Assembly: GCA_947166355.1 (NCBI GenBank) | Contig: CAMVDX010000008.1 | Location: 1-64,000 of the forward strand | DNA from: an uncultured Treponema sp. | GTDB taxonomy: Bacteria; Spirochaetota; Spirochaetia; Treponematales; Treponemataceae | Direction of reading: 5' to 3' | DNA length: 64,000 bases | Part shown: piece after piece, positions 33,823 to 43,005 of the stretch | Layout of the letters: the number at the start of each line of letters is the position of its first letter | Position numbering within the stretch: the stretch's first letter is position 1 | Position numbers and translations under genes: made by a program | Notes under the pieces: generated by a model | What the model saw: the letters and a program-made list of their open reading frames with translations, nothing else | Told to the model about the DNA's origin: nothing | Database searches by the model: none

Positions 33823-36270
33823 ATGACTTTCAATGGTAGTAACGGAAAAAGCTACAATACAGTAGAGCCTCCTATTGGAAAAGGTGGAGAGGGGACTGTC
33901 TACAGAATTAGTGGCATACCAGATTATGTTATCAAAATATATAACAATGATAAGCGGACAGAGAGCAGACATAGAAAAATAATTGCTATGATTAATTCTC
34001 CGATGCCCTCTGATGCTATGGAACAGATTACATGGCCAAAGGATATTGTTTACGATAATGGACAATTTGTAGGCTATGTCATGCCAGTTATTAATAATAA
34101 TGAAGATCTGAATGTAATGTATTCAGATAAATATAATTGTACATTATCCGAATACATTACTATTGCAAAAAATTTGTGCTCGGCAATAAATTCTGTGCAC
34201 AATGCAGGCCAAGTATGTGGTGATTTAAATCCTAAAAACATCAGTGTAGACCCGAAGCAAGGAAAAGTAACCCTTGTTGACACAGATTCATATCACATCA
34301 CAGATCCTAAAGATTCAAAGGTTTATAAATGTGTAATGGGGTTGCCCGAATATTTACCAAAAGAGATTCAGATGAAAATGAAAAATGGTATGAATTTGGA
34401 GAATGCTCCACTACCAACATTTACAAAATATTCAGATTTATTTGCTTTAGCAGTACACATTTTTGCTTTACTTATGAATGGATGTCATCCATTTGCGTGT
34501 GCTGTTAATAATCACATAAATATAGGCTCTCTTTCAAATAGCCAGCCATCAGTTGTGGCTCCACAACCAATTGAAAACATATGTAATGATTTTTTCCCAT
34601 TTGTAAATAAAAAAAATGGAATCACGATACCTAAATATGCACCAGATTTTAACGTTTTGCCAGTAGATATTCAAAACTTATTTATCCGTGCATTTGTAAA
34701 AGGCGGGAAAAATCCTACTGAGAGACCAGACACTATTGAATGGTATAACGCACTAACAATTATGCAAAGTAATCTTAATACATGTACTGTTAATAATAAT
34801 CACATGTATGCGAAACACCTTACAGAGTGCCCATGGTGTAAAGTACATGAAAAAATGAATCCATTTTTTAATAACTTTGGACAACTCGGTATAGGAACAA
34901 AACTACAACAAGTTGCTTTTTCACCACAACCTCAGCAATTTACATCAAGTAGATCACCCTTGAACACTTTTAATACACAACCTATAACAAGGAAATACAG
35001 TATTCTTACTAATACTGCGATCATTTTATTATTAACTTTTTTCTCATTATTCAGTTTTCATCAATATCAGACAGACAACAGTGACTCTCCTGTTGGTACA
35101 TATAAGCTTTATTCTACAACAATGGATGGAAATTTTTCATCCAAAAATCTTGCAAAAATTCATAAAAAAATGGGTTTGAGTGATGGAAAAGACTATTACA
35201 CGGGAAACTTACATCTTAGACAAGATGGAACTGGAGTAATGACATTTGAAGGTGATAGTCGAACTATAACATGGGATTCTGAAAAAATAAATGTACCTGG
35301 CGAGAATGAAATCTATAAATACAACTTAAAAGACAATAAATTTACAGTTTTTGTTACAGATGATACTACATTAGTATTTGAATCACAAAAAAATAGAATT
35401 TGGCTTATTATTGGTATTTTATTAGTAATAAGTTGCCTTATATATATAAATCTCAATACACTTCATAAATTTCGTAATGCATTAATTGTTTTTATGGTAA
35501 TTATAATTGGTTTTGTGGTAATCAAGACAAAAGACAGTGCAAAGAAACAGTTGCCAGAATCTCAACAAACTACTTTGCATAACAAAAAACAATTATCTAC
35601 AACAATTAGTAATAAGAAAAATAAAACAGCTGATTCACAAAAACCAAGAAAAACAACAGTAACAGCTGAACCGGGAGAAACATTTTCTGTTACGAAATAT
35701 GTGGCTCCTTCGGGATTAAATGTCCGTTCAAGTCCAGAGGCAGAAAATAAAGAAAATGTTATAGATGTACTTTCACAGAATTCTTTAGTATATCTTTCCG
35801 ATAGTTCTAACGGTAAATATAAGGGATGGGTAAAAATAAAATATAAAGATTATACTCATATAGGTTGGGTAGATGGAACATTACTTCGAGATTATATTAT
35901 ATCAAATATTCAGATTGGAAATCATGATAATAATGGCCATTGGATAACAGAGCCTGGAAATACATTATATGCATCAACGATGGAACATTTAGGAATTACA
36001 TTTGATTTTGATAGTTTAATTTACGCAGGTAATGAGTATCCATTTTACATAAAAATAATAAATCTTGAGAAAGGTTACATACAAGGTTCAAATATTCGTT
36101 CAGGATATAGTGCGGCAGTGACTGTATCAATTGAAAAAGGAAAACATAATTATGCACTTGGAACTTTTAGAATCCAAAATTATTATTATATCTCGGGAGA
36201 GTGGCTAATCGAAATTTATTATAAAAACCTTGAAAAACCTATCGCATCAAAGTATTTTACATTATACTAA
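33823..36270 (+). CDS. Membrane protein kinase with zinc knuckle and SH3b domain
   Basis: An 815-residue protein. The kinase domain (1-310) has the glycine loop GKGGEGTV (19-26), Lys38, the catalytic loop CGDLNPKNI (Asp134, Asn139) and DTD (153-155) in place of DFG. This is the COG4248-like kinase type found in TerY-P triads. A HLTECPWC zinc-knuckle-like segment follows. Two regions of membrane segments lie at about 390-412 and 526-570. The outer part has a bacterial SH3 domain (PSGLNVRSSPEAENKENVID, GWVKIKYKDYTHIGWVDG), then a beta-rich C-terminal domain. It could sense the envelope and signal inward. GGAG precedes the ATG. Confidence 0.9.
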   Translation: MTFNGSNGKSYNTVEPPIGKGGEGTVYRISGIPDYVIKIYNNDKRTESRHRKIIAMINSPMPSDAMEQITWPKDIVYDNGQFVGYVMPVINNNEDLNVMYSDKYNCTLSEYITIAKNLCSAINSVHNAGQVCGDLNPKNISVDPKQGKVTLVDTDSYHITDPKDSKVYKCVMGLPEYLPKEIQMKMKNGMNLENAPLPTFTKYSDLFALAVHIFALLMNGCHPFACAVNNHINIGSLSNSQPSVVAPQPIENICNDFFPFVNKKNGITIPKYAPDFNVLPVDIQNLFIRAFVKGGKNPTERPDTIEWYNALTIMQSNLNTCTVNNNHMYAKHLTECPWCKVHEKMNPFFNNFGQLGIGTKLQQVAFSPQPQQFTSSRSPLNTFNTQPITRKYSILTNTAIILLLTFFSLFSFHQYQTDNSDSPVGTYKLYSTTMDGNFSSKNLAKIHKKMGLSDGKDYYTGNLHLRQDGTGVMTFEGDSRTITWDSEKINVPGENEIYKYNLKDNKFTVFVTDDTTLVFESQKNRIWLIIGILLVISCLIYINLNTLHKFRNALIVFMVIIIGFVVIKTKDSAKKQLPESQQTTLHNKKQLSTTISNKKNKTADSQKPRKTTVTAEPGETFSVTKYVAPSGLNVRSSPEAENKENVIDVLSQNSLVYLSDSSNGKYKGWVKIKYKDYTHIGWVDGTLLRDYIISNIQIGNHDNNGHWITEPGNTLYASTMEHLGITFDFDSLIYAGNEYPFYIKIINLEKGYIQGSNIRSGYSAAVTVSIEKGKHNYALGTFRIQNYYYISGEWLIEIYYKNLEKPIASKYFTLY

Positions 36271-36319
36271 AACCAAAGATAGACATATTTATTCGGAAAT
36301 ATATTATCGAGAGAGGAAT

Positions 36320-36499
36320 GTGGAGATATTAAAAAAAATACGAACCATCGCTAATATATCAACAAGTATATTTTTTTTAATCGATACCTCTGGAAGTATG
36401 CAAGAAACTAAAATCGATATTGCAAACAAAGTAATTAGAAATCTTCTTGATAGCCATAATTTTATAAAAGCATATGAATGGACTAATGACAAGATATAA
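36320..36499 (+). pseudogene. Truncated VWA gene
   Basis: A 59-codon frame, GTG start with GAGAGG upstream, holding only the first strand and metal site of a VWA domain (IFFLIDTSGSMQETKIDIAN). The rest of the domain, with its Thr and Asp metal ligands, is missing. It follows the kinase gene by 50 bases and looks like a cut copy of a TerY-type protein. Confidence 0.65.
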
Positions 36500-36784
36500 G
36501 GAAAGCCTCTCAAAAATTCCTAAACCAATTCTTTTTAGTGAAATAAAAGGAAAAATGGATTATCGGGGGCTTTTAGCCTATGCAAAATTTCAGGGAAAAA
36601 GGTTTCAGATCTTACTCAAGCAGAGAAGAAAAAGTTTTACTCTTAGTAATTCTTACATCACAATTTCCCTCCGTCAGTTGTCCACCAGCCTACAAGGTGC
36701 ACAAGGCAGTAATGCAGGAATATTTCGGTTAAATTATATGCAAAAACTAAAATTTTTATGCTATAATAAAACAGAGGTAAGAGT
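36500..36784 (+). pseudogene. Small gene remnants
   Basis: At 36555-36646 an ATG with AAAGGA opens MDYRGLLAYAKFQGK. A frameshift would join it to KVSDLTQAEKKKFYS and a stop, giving a YAK-x-x-G tail like that of the 46-residue protein at 5726-5866. At about 36660-36740 the frame CPPAYKVHKAVMQEYFG ends in a stop with no start. Neither is an intact gene. Confidence 0.4.
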
Positions 36785-37099
36785 ATGCCTGAACTAAAAC
36801 GATTTGATGGAATTGTATATTCAGATAATCCAGAGCCTATGTTGACTGTTCTAGAAGTAAGGCACATGTACAGTGGTGTTTACCTGTTAAAGTTTTCAAA
36901 CGGAGTTACAAAGCTTTTTGATACAACAATTCTTGAGGGAGAAGTCTTTGAACCTTTAAAGAATCCCGAAGTTTACGAAAACCCCAAAATAGAATATGGT
37001 ATTGTAACCTGGAATAATGGCGAAATTGATTGTGCTCCTGAATATATGTATGAACATGGTTTTGTTTACAACACAGAGGATATTGTTACAGTAGCATAA
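36785..37099 (+). CDS. DUF2442 family protein
   Basis: A 104-residue protein. YSGVYLLKFSNGVTKLFDTT and FEPLKNPEVYENPKIEYGIV then TWNNGEIDCAPE match DUF2442. AGAGGTAAG lies before the ATG. DUF2442 proteins are usually paired with DUF4160 proteins in putative toxin-antitoxin modules. No DUF4160 gene is adjacent; the nearest is at 13158-13436. It is thus an orphan half-module at the end of the island. Confidence 0.8.
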   Translation: MPELKRFDGIVYSDNPEPMLTVLEVRHMYSGVYLLKFSNGVTKLFDTTILEGEVFEPLKNPEVYENPKIEYGIVTWNNGEIDCAPEYMYEHGFVYNTEDIVTVA

Positions 37100-37166
37100 T
37101 AGTTTTATGTAATAAGATTTTACTTTCATATTAGGCTTTAAATTAAGGAACTTATAGAAAAAATAC

Positions 37167-37195
37167 CAGCTGCTTCTGATCGGCAGTTGTTGTTT
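37167..37195 (+). terminator. Probable terminator of the DUF2442 gene
   Basis: CAGCTGC (37167-37173) pairs with GCAGTTG (37183-37189), seven base pairs with one G-T, followed by a T-rich run (TTGTTTTT). Confidence 0.55.
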
Positions 37196-37299
37196 TTCGT
37201 CGTTTTGTAAAGATATTTTTCGGCGTTTTGTAAATGGCCAAGAATATGACGAAACGTAGAATAGGATAGAGACTGTCATTGTAAGCGCGAACTGTTTTT

Positions 37300-37643
37300 T
37301 TATATACCATTACTGTACATATCATCAATTCCAATCAGTTTACAGTTCTGTACATTTTTTCTTATAAAATCTGAAAAACCGCTGAGGGAGAAAAAGCAGA
37401 CGAGTGGATTTGATACAAGCAGATATTTTATTTTATCCATCAGCTTTTCATACTCCATTTTATCAAACTGTGATTTCTTGAATTTGCATTCACCGACGAG
37501 CAGAATATTTTTTGCGTTCTTTCCAAGCAAATCTATTTCTATCTGTTTTTGTTTTTTATCCTCATCAATTACAGCTGTCTGATAATCAGTTACTTCTGTA
37601 AGCAGAGGAAAACCGTCTGTTCCTGCATGGCTAACCTCGATTT
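37300..37643 (-). pseudogene. C-terminal fragment of an AAA ATPase gene (DUF234-like)
   Basis: The frame reads EVSHAGTDGFPLLTEVTDYQ, then IEIDLLGKNAKNILLVGECK, then YEKLMDKIKYLLVSN. The IEID-LLG and GECKFK parts match the C-terminal nuclease-like region of DUF234-type ATPases. No start or ATPase domain is present upstream; an inverted repeat lies there instead (37657-37693). It is a relic of a gene read to the left. Confidence 0.65.
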
Positions 37644-37656
37644 ATCCAAATAGTTT

Positions 37657-37693
37657 TAACCGAAATACATTTAGGCGAAATTCATTTCGGTTA
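37657..37693. repeat. Inverted repeat with internal direct repeat
   Basis: TAACCGAAAT (37657-37666) and ATTTCGGTTA (37684-37693) form a ten-base inverted repeat. Within it CGAAATACATTT and CGAAATTCATTT are direct repeats. It stands just upstream of the ATPase fragment and may be the operator or promoter region of the lost gene. Confidence 0.55.
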
Positions 37694-37783
37694 ACTCATG
37701 TTATAATTATGTTTCATTTAAAATCAAGATTATTCTTATCATAATGTTCCCTGATAAAGCCTGACCTTTTTTTTGAGCAGGCA

Positions 37784-38140
37784 TTATTTCTGATTCCCGC
37801 CCATGCCCCAGTTTTCGAGTGGCGGTTCATTCATCACAATAAAAACATCGGTCGCGGCAATGCCAAGTTTTTCGCAGAGCAGGCCGGTGATTTTTTCGAT
37901 TGCAACTTTTTTCTGCTCGCGGCTTCTTCCCGGAAAAATTGTGAGTTCAACAATCATAAAGTTTTCGGTTTTTCCTTCCGGCGCGTCCCAGTTAGTCTTA
38001 TCGAATTCTTCAATCCGCTGGAACCTGTCCCAGTCGGCAATTCCAAAGGCGGCTATCAAACCTTCATGTATGCAATCAAAAAGAGTCTTCTTAAATTCGG
38101 GCGTTTTCCCGGCAAGCATATTCACTTTTACTAACGGCAT
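37784..38140 (-). CDS. Tautomerase family protein
   Basis: A 118-residue protein of the 4-oxalocrotonate tautomerase superfamily. Pro2, the catalytic base of the family, is present (MPLVKVNMLAG). The C-terminal half repeats the beta-alpha-beta unit (MIVELTIFPGRSREQKKVAI and FIVMNEPPLENWGMG). This two-unit size fits the larger tautomerases that isomerise keto-enol substrates. It begins about 13 bases after the start of the next leftward gene's 3' region and is not clearly linked to it. Substrate unknown. Confidence 0.85.
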   Translation of the reverse strand: MPLVKVNMLAGKTPEFKKTLFDCIHEGLIAAFGIADWDRFQRIEEFDKTNWDAPEGKTENFMIVELTIFPGRSREQKKVAIEKITGLLCEKLGIAATDVFIVMNEPPLENWGMGGNQK

Positions 38141-38153
38141 AATTTTCCTCTAA

Positions 38154-40064
38154 TTACTTATATCTTATCAGCACTTTCGTGTGCCCTTTTTCCTTTTCTG
38201 GTTTCTCAGCAAGTACATTATACTCAAACTCTTCATATTCCGTAATCGCAAAACCAATCCGAGAGTTCTCGAGCAGTCCGTTTTCTTCAAGAAGGCGACG
38301 ATGTCTGTCTTTATCATAATGATGTTTATACCATTCCGGAAAGTTTCCTTTTTTACCAGCCCTCACAAAGTCGTAGCGGAGTAAATCGTAAATCAGATTT
38401 TTGTCGAGTACACAATCGCAGACATCTCCAGCACCGACCATGTTAGTCGCATCAAACACCCCGTTATTTTCCTTCATCACAAAATCACAAAGAAGCTCAA
38501 ACCAGTAAGTCTCTCTTCTCGCCTGGTCAAAAGCACACACTCCACGACCATATTCCACAAGAGCAGATAAAAACTTCCAGGGACTAACCATTCTGAAAAC
38601 ATAATTCATCACACAGGCAAAGCTTCCCTTATTCCAGTAAGCGTCGGTGACAGTTTCCATATCCTTCAAAAAAGCAATATCCTCAAACGACAGATATGGC
38701 GTAGAAAAAGTTTCGTAAGCAGGACTTTCCATCCACTTCCAGCCGTTTTCCTTTGCGTACTTTTCCATCTGAGTACCGCCAAGAATTTTCAAAAATCCCA
38801 GCTGCAAAGCATCCGGCCGTAAGTCCATCACAAAATCATAACTGTGTCCAAAGCTTTCCAAATCCTCATAAGGAAGACCCGCAATCAAGTCCAGATGCTG
38901 ATGGATTGTTCTCGGAATCCGCCTGACTTTTGCTGCAAGCGCCTCCACATTTGCTGAACGGTTAATGGCCGCCAGCGTTTTTTTATTAGCCGACTGAACG
39001 CCCATTTCGAACTGCATCATGCCTTCTGGAATTTTCTGCAAAAAGTCCAGCGCCTTCTCAGAAAGATACTCTGCTTCAATTTCAAAATGAAACATGGTCT
39101 TTCCGTTGTGATGCTTCATAATATAATCCCAGATTCCAATATAATGATTTTCATCAAGGTTGTAAGTACGGTCCACAAATTTTACAAGCTTGATATTGTT
39201 GTCTAAAAAAATCTGAAGCTCGCTGCAAGCTCGCTCAAGGCTCTTAAATCTCACCCGCTTATCAACAGAAGAAAGACAGTAGGAACACGAAAAAGGACAA
39301 CCCCTGCTCGACTCGTAATAATAGATTTTATGATCCGGATCCGCAGTGCCCGCCACTATCTCAGGATAAGGAAAAGGTATATCATCAAGATTACAAATTA
39401 AATCGCGGTTCCCCGTAAAGGCAATTTCCTCGCCGGAATCACAAACCTCACCGGCACTTTCGACATCACTGGCACCCCCGGCATTTTTTGCCCCCTCGCG
39501 CGCTGCTTCCTCTTTTCTGTAATAAATCCCCTTTATATCAGCCAGTCTTGAAAGCAGACTTTTTGGCGTCCCCGCACACTCAGTTATCATCTCCCGAAAG
39601 GTCTCTTCACCTTCACCAAAGATAACAAAGTCCAGAGCCGGAATATTCATTAAATATTTTTTTGCGCCGTATCCAAACTCAGGACCGCCCGCCCCCAACA
39701 CGCAGCCCGGTATAATCTTTTTAATTTCAGGCAACAGCTTGCACACATACTCAGCATTCCAGATGTAAGTAGAAAAAAGAATCCAGTCGGCGGCACTTGC
39801 CGCAATCCCGCGGAGCACTTCCCCCACCGGCTGATTTATTGTATATTCGGCAAGCTGGATTTCCGGGCAAACTGGGCAGACTCCCCTACCCTTCCACCTA
39901 CCCTCCCCTGCCGGATTTCTGTCGCATATCACATCGCCCGCACCGGCAGACTTCACTCCCCTCGCCTTATTCCCACAGAATTTTTCCGCATAATTTTTCA
40001 AATCACGAATGGCGAGGTTTGTGTGCATGTAGCTGGCATTTACCGAAACAAGAAGTATTTTCAT
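38154..40064 (-). CDS. B12-binding radical SAM protein with DUF4080 tail
   Basis: A 636-residue protein. The N-terminal domain (MKILLVSVNASYMHTNLAIR, FGYGAKKYL, VIFGEGEETF) is a cobalamin-binding Rossmann fold. The radical SAM motif is GCPFSCSYCLSS near residue 268, followed by KFVDRTYNLDENH. The C-terminal part matches DUF4080. Two low-complexity inserts rich in Gly, Ala and Glu (near residues 36-65 and 190-210) are unusual. Members of this class methylate or rearrange unactivated carbons; the substrate is unknown. Confidence 0.88.
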   Translation of the reverse strand: MKILLVSVNASYMHTNLAIRDLKNYAEKFCGNKARGVKSAGAGDVICDRNPAGEGRWKGRGVCPVCPEIQLAEYTINQPVGEVLRGIAASAADWILFSTYIWNAEYVCKLLPEIKKIIPGCVLGAGGPEFGYGAKKYLMNIPALDFVIFGEGEETFREMITECAGTPKSLLSRLADIKGIYYRKEEAAREGAKNAGGASDVESAGEVCDSGEEIAFTGNRDLICNLDDIPFPYPEIVAGTADPDHKIYYYESSRGCPFSCSYCLSSVDKRVRFKSLERACSELQIFLDNNIKLVKFVDRTYNLDENHYIGIWDYIMKHHNGKTMFHFEIEAEYLSEKALDFLQKIPEGMMQFEMGVQSANKKTLAAINRSANVEALAAKVRRIPRTIHQHLDLIAGLPYEDLESFGHSYDFVMDLRPDALQLGFLKILGGTQMEKYAKENGWKWMESPAYETFSTPYLSFEDIAFLKDMETVTDAYWNKGSFACVMNYVFRMVSPWKFLSALVEYGRGVCAFDQARRETYWFELLCDFVMKENNGVFDATNMVGAGDVCDCVLDKNLIYDLLRYDFVRAGKKGNFPEWYKHHYDKDRHRRLLEENGLLENSRIGFAITEYEEFEYNVLAEKPEKEKGHTKVLIRYK

Positions 40065-40090
40065 TTTATCTGCAAAGGCTCCTGTCAGCC

Positions 40091-40780
40091 CTAATTACTC
40101 TTCTGCTGAATTTTCAGTTCGTCACCCAGCCCTTTGATATGAGTCGCATCGTTAAACAATTCAACTCTCGCGTGAACATACTCGCCAGCCCGTGACGGAA
40201 AATCTACCGAAATCACAGAAGTATAAGTATAAGGAAAAACGCAGAGCACATAAGGAAACGGCAGCGACAAAATGTGAGCCAGAGCTGCCCCGCCTGAACC
40301 TCCGTGACTAAAAAGCGCAATAGTTTTGTCATTTTTCTGATTACAGAAAAATCTTCGGCCTTCGTGGCGGTAGCCCTGCCCTGCCAGAAAATCATCTATG
40401 CCAGCCGCAACTTTCTCGTAACACGGCATAACAGTATTGTTTTTAAAATAAGGATGCTCGCGCCAGTCATGCACAAAAAAATCAAAATTGTCTTCATTGA
40501 GCATTCTGTCGGCAAGGGTCCAGATATGCCCGTCATTCGGCACTCCTTCCCCACCCCACGAAATCTCACGCATAAAATCGAGTGTGGTAATTTTCTGCCC
40601 GAGCAGCCTGGCCGTATACCCCGCCGTTTCCTGAGCCCGCCCAAGCGGCGACGCATAAATCTCGCAGATGTTTTCACCCGCCAGTCTTTTTGCAGCCGCC
40701 TCAGCCTGTAGCCGACCGGTCGGAGTAAGGCAGTCGTTTATATAATCCGGTTCACCATGGCGAACAAATAAAAATCTCAT
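40091..40780 (-). CDS. Histidine phosphatase family protein
   Basis: A 229-residue phosphoglycerate-mutase-like protein. The RHG motif is FVRHGEPDY near the N-terminus, with a second arginine and glutamate in YASPLGRAQETA and a late active-site histidine in ALFSHGGSG. These are the two histidine, two arginine pocket of branch-1 histidine phosphatases. It lies just upstream of the radical SAM gene in the same direction. The substrate is unknown. Confidence 0.88.
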   Translation of the reverse strand: MRFLFVRHGEPDYINDCLTPTGRLQAEAAAKRLAGENICEIYASPLGRAQETAGYTARLLGQKITTLDFMREISWGGEGVPNDGHIWTLADRMLNEDNFDFFVHDWREHPYFKNNTVMPCYEKVAAGIDDFLAGQGYRHEGRRFFCNQKNDKTIALFSHGGSGGAALAHILSLPFPYVLCVFPYTYTSVISVDFPSRAGEYVHARVELFNDATHIKGLGDELKIQQKSN

Positions 40781-40814
40781 TTTTTAATACCCCTATATAC
40801 CCCGTCACCCGCTT

Positions 40815-42929
40815 CTACAAGAAGTAAGTCTTCATCAAACCTTTTCCTTTTACATCAATTTCAGAATTTTCGCTGTACTGGTAACGGCTGATAGTCTGGT
40901 CTTTTGTCGTTTCGGTTACATGGATTTTCATAGGATGTCCTGTACTTTCCATTCGGCTTGCAACATTTACAGTGTCGCCCCAGATATCATAAATAAATTT
41001 TGTTTTTCCGATTACACCCGCAACAACCGGACCGGAATTTACACCAAGCCTTATCATCAGCTTGATATTTGATTTTTCGTTGAAAGCTTCAACATCCTCG
41101 AGAAGCCCTTTAGCAAATCGCATCATTCTTAAGGCACCGTCATTATACTCTTCTTCGGTAAGGCCCGCTGCTGCCATGTAAGCGTCTCCAATTGTTTTGA
41201 TTTTTTCAATGCCTTCGCGCTGGGCACGTTCATCAAACATTGTAAACATTTTGTTGAGCATGGTAACAACTTCTTCCGCAGTCATTTCGCCACTGATTTT
41301 TGTAAAGCCAACAATATCCGTAAACAAAACCGTAACGTTCGGATACTCTTTAGCTATAGTTTTTTCAGGATGATCCGTAAGCTCCTTTGCAATTTCCTTT
41401 GGAAGAATATTCAAAAGAAGATTTTCGGAGCGGTTCTTTTCTGCCTCAAGTTCCTTTGTTCTTTCTTTTACAGTATTTTCCAGCTTCTGATTTTCCTCTT
41501 CTACCCGAATAAGCTTTCCTTCAAAAAGTGCAATTGTTGTAGAAATAATAAAGACCACAACAATCAGTGAAAGGAAAATATTAAAAAACTTATTTGTAAG
41601 CGGCTTGAGAATACTTGAATAAGTGAAAATGATTTTTTCTTCCAGCGGCTGATAGCTATGCGGCGTATACATAATACAGCCAAAGCCCAGAGTCTTTAAC
41701 GGAGTGATTGTGTAAAAATCTTCACCGTGAATATTTTCCGCATCTTCTGCGTGCGGCTTTTTGACATTTAATGCTCCATCAGAAAGTGCAAAAGTTCCGT
41801 TCCATGGCCCCGGGTCAATTGAACAGCCCGCCGGAATCGCAATTGAAAAATTCCAGTCTGTAATAATTGTGCTGCTCATGTTGTTGAAAATCACACCGTC
41901 AAACTGAGCTCCAGTTCTGTCAGGATCTCCTTCATCAACCCAGTGCTTTTCTGCATTTCGGGCAAAGGTGACACATACAGCTCTTGAAGAATCATTTTCT
42001 GTATAAGGCTTTTCGATTGTAAGAGTTTTTTCCGGCATTGCTATACCCCGAATTGAAATAATCAGAAGTATCACAAGCACCCCACCAAGGCTTATAGAAA
42101 GAGTCTGCCAGAAATGACTTCTTCTAACTCTTTTTTTAGTTTCCGGCGAAGCAACTTCTGCCTTGTAAACCGGGCTCATAATTTTTTGTGCACTGTCACC
42201 CGAATAAAATTCCAGCTCCATCATTTTAATAGAAGAATAAAAGAGATGAAGCGCTCCCAAACCGAGGGAAATGTTAATCCATGAAAATCCGTAGGATACA
42301 AGAATCAAAAAGACACCAATCAACGGAAGCGCAAAATAAAGTAGAAGAGAAACAAAAGCATTTACCGGCATCTTTTTTCTGTTCTGCAAAAGTACAGTAA
42401 GAGTGATAAGACCAGGCAAAAGTCCGAGCCCTACACCAAGCGGAAACAAGGTATTTCTGTGATAAAGATTATTCTCATCAAAATAATAGAAAAGATTTGT
42501 AAACTGACTGATAACAATAAGACAGATGCCTGCAACACACAAAAAGAGAACTACAAAAAGCTGAACTGGAATACCATTTTTAATAGAAGTCTTTGGATGA
42601 AAAATCAGTCCCAGACTAAGACGCGACTGCTTAATAAATTCACAAACGTAAAAACAGAAGAAAAAGGAAATCGAAAAATTGCAGATATAAACAAACAGAT
42701 TACTCAGGCGCACCATATACCAGCCGACCGCACTTGTGTTTCCGCGAAAAATATAAGCAAGCGCATCAAAAAGAAGCATACAACCTGTAAACAGTTCAAC
42801 AAAGATAAGCGTACGCCGGCCATTCTGCTTAAGCTGATGACCAGACCACAAAAAAATCCCTACCTGGAAACAGAAAAATGAAAGAAAAATAAGAGATGAA
42901 ATACTGATAGTTCTAATAAGGTCAGACAC
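40815..42929 (-). CDS. Membrane class III adenylate cyclase
   Basis: A 704-residue protein. Residues 1-240 hold about seven membrane segments (a 7TM-type sensor), one segment lies near 285, then a periplasmic domain of about 150 residues, and one membrane segment near 450. A short coiled coil (RVEEENQKLENTVKERTKEL) leads to the cyclase domain. The metal aspartates are in LFTDIVGF and IKTIGDAYM. The Lys of EKIKTIGD and the Asp of YDIWGDTVNVASR favour ATP as substrate. It should make cyclic AMP in response to an envelope signal. Its promoter region adjoins the plasmid-type origin. Confidence 0.92.
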   Translation of the reverse strand: MSDLIRTISISSLIFLSFFCFQVGIFLWSGHQLKQNGRRTLIFVELFTGCMLLFDALAYIFRGNTSAVGWYMVRLSNLFVYICNFSISFFFCFYVCEFIKQSRLSLGLIFHPKTSIKNGIPVQLFVVLFLCVAGICLIVISQFTNLFYYFDENNLYHRNTLFPLGVGLGLLPGLITLTVLLQNRKKMPVNAFVSLLLYFALPLIGVFLILVSYGFSWINISLGLGALHLFYSSIKMMELEFYSGDSAQKIMSPVYKAEVASPETKKRVRRSHFWQTLSISLGGVLVILLIISIRGIAMPEKTLTIEKPYTENDSSRAVCVTFARNAEKHWVDEGDPDRTGAQFDGVIFNNMSSTIITDWNFSIAIPAGCSIDPGPWNGTFALSDGALNVKKPHAEDAENIHGEDFYTITPLKTLGFGCIMYTPHSYQPLEEKIIFTYSSILKPLTNKFFNIFLSLIVVVFIISTTIALFEGKLIRVEEENQKLENTVKERTKELEAEKNRSENLLLNILPKEIAKELTDHPEKTIAKEYPNVTVLFTDIVGFTKISGEMTAEEVVTMLNKMFTMFDERAQREGIEKIKTIGDAYMAAAGLTEEEYNDGALRMMRFAKGLLEDVEAFNEKSNIKLMIRLGVNSGPVVAGVIGKTKFIYDIWGDTVNVASRMESTGHPMKIHVTETTKDQTISRYQYSENSEIDVKGKGLMKTYFL

Positions 42930-43005
42930 GAAATAAACCCCTTAAAAAATTTACATATAATTATAAGGGTAAAAGTCGAATTTTAATAGAGGAAAAAGTT
43001 ATTAT

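Noticed and set aside
37657-37693. Terminal inverted repeat of an insertion sequence
   Set aside because: No transposase gene or second end is seen anywhere in the window; a regulatory palindrome is more likely.
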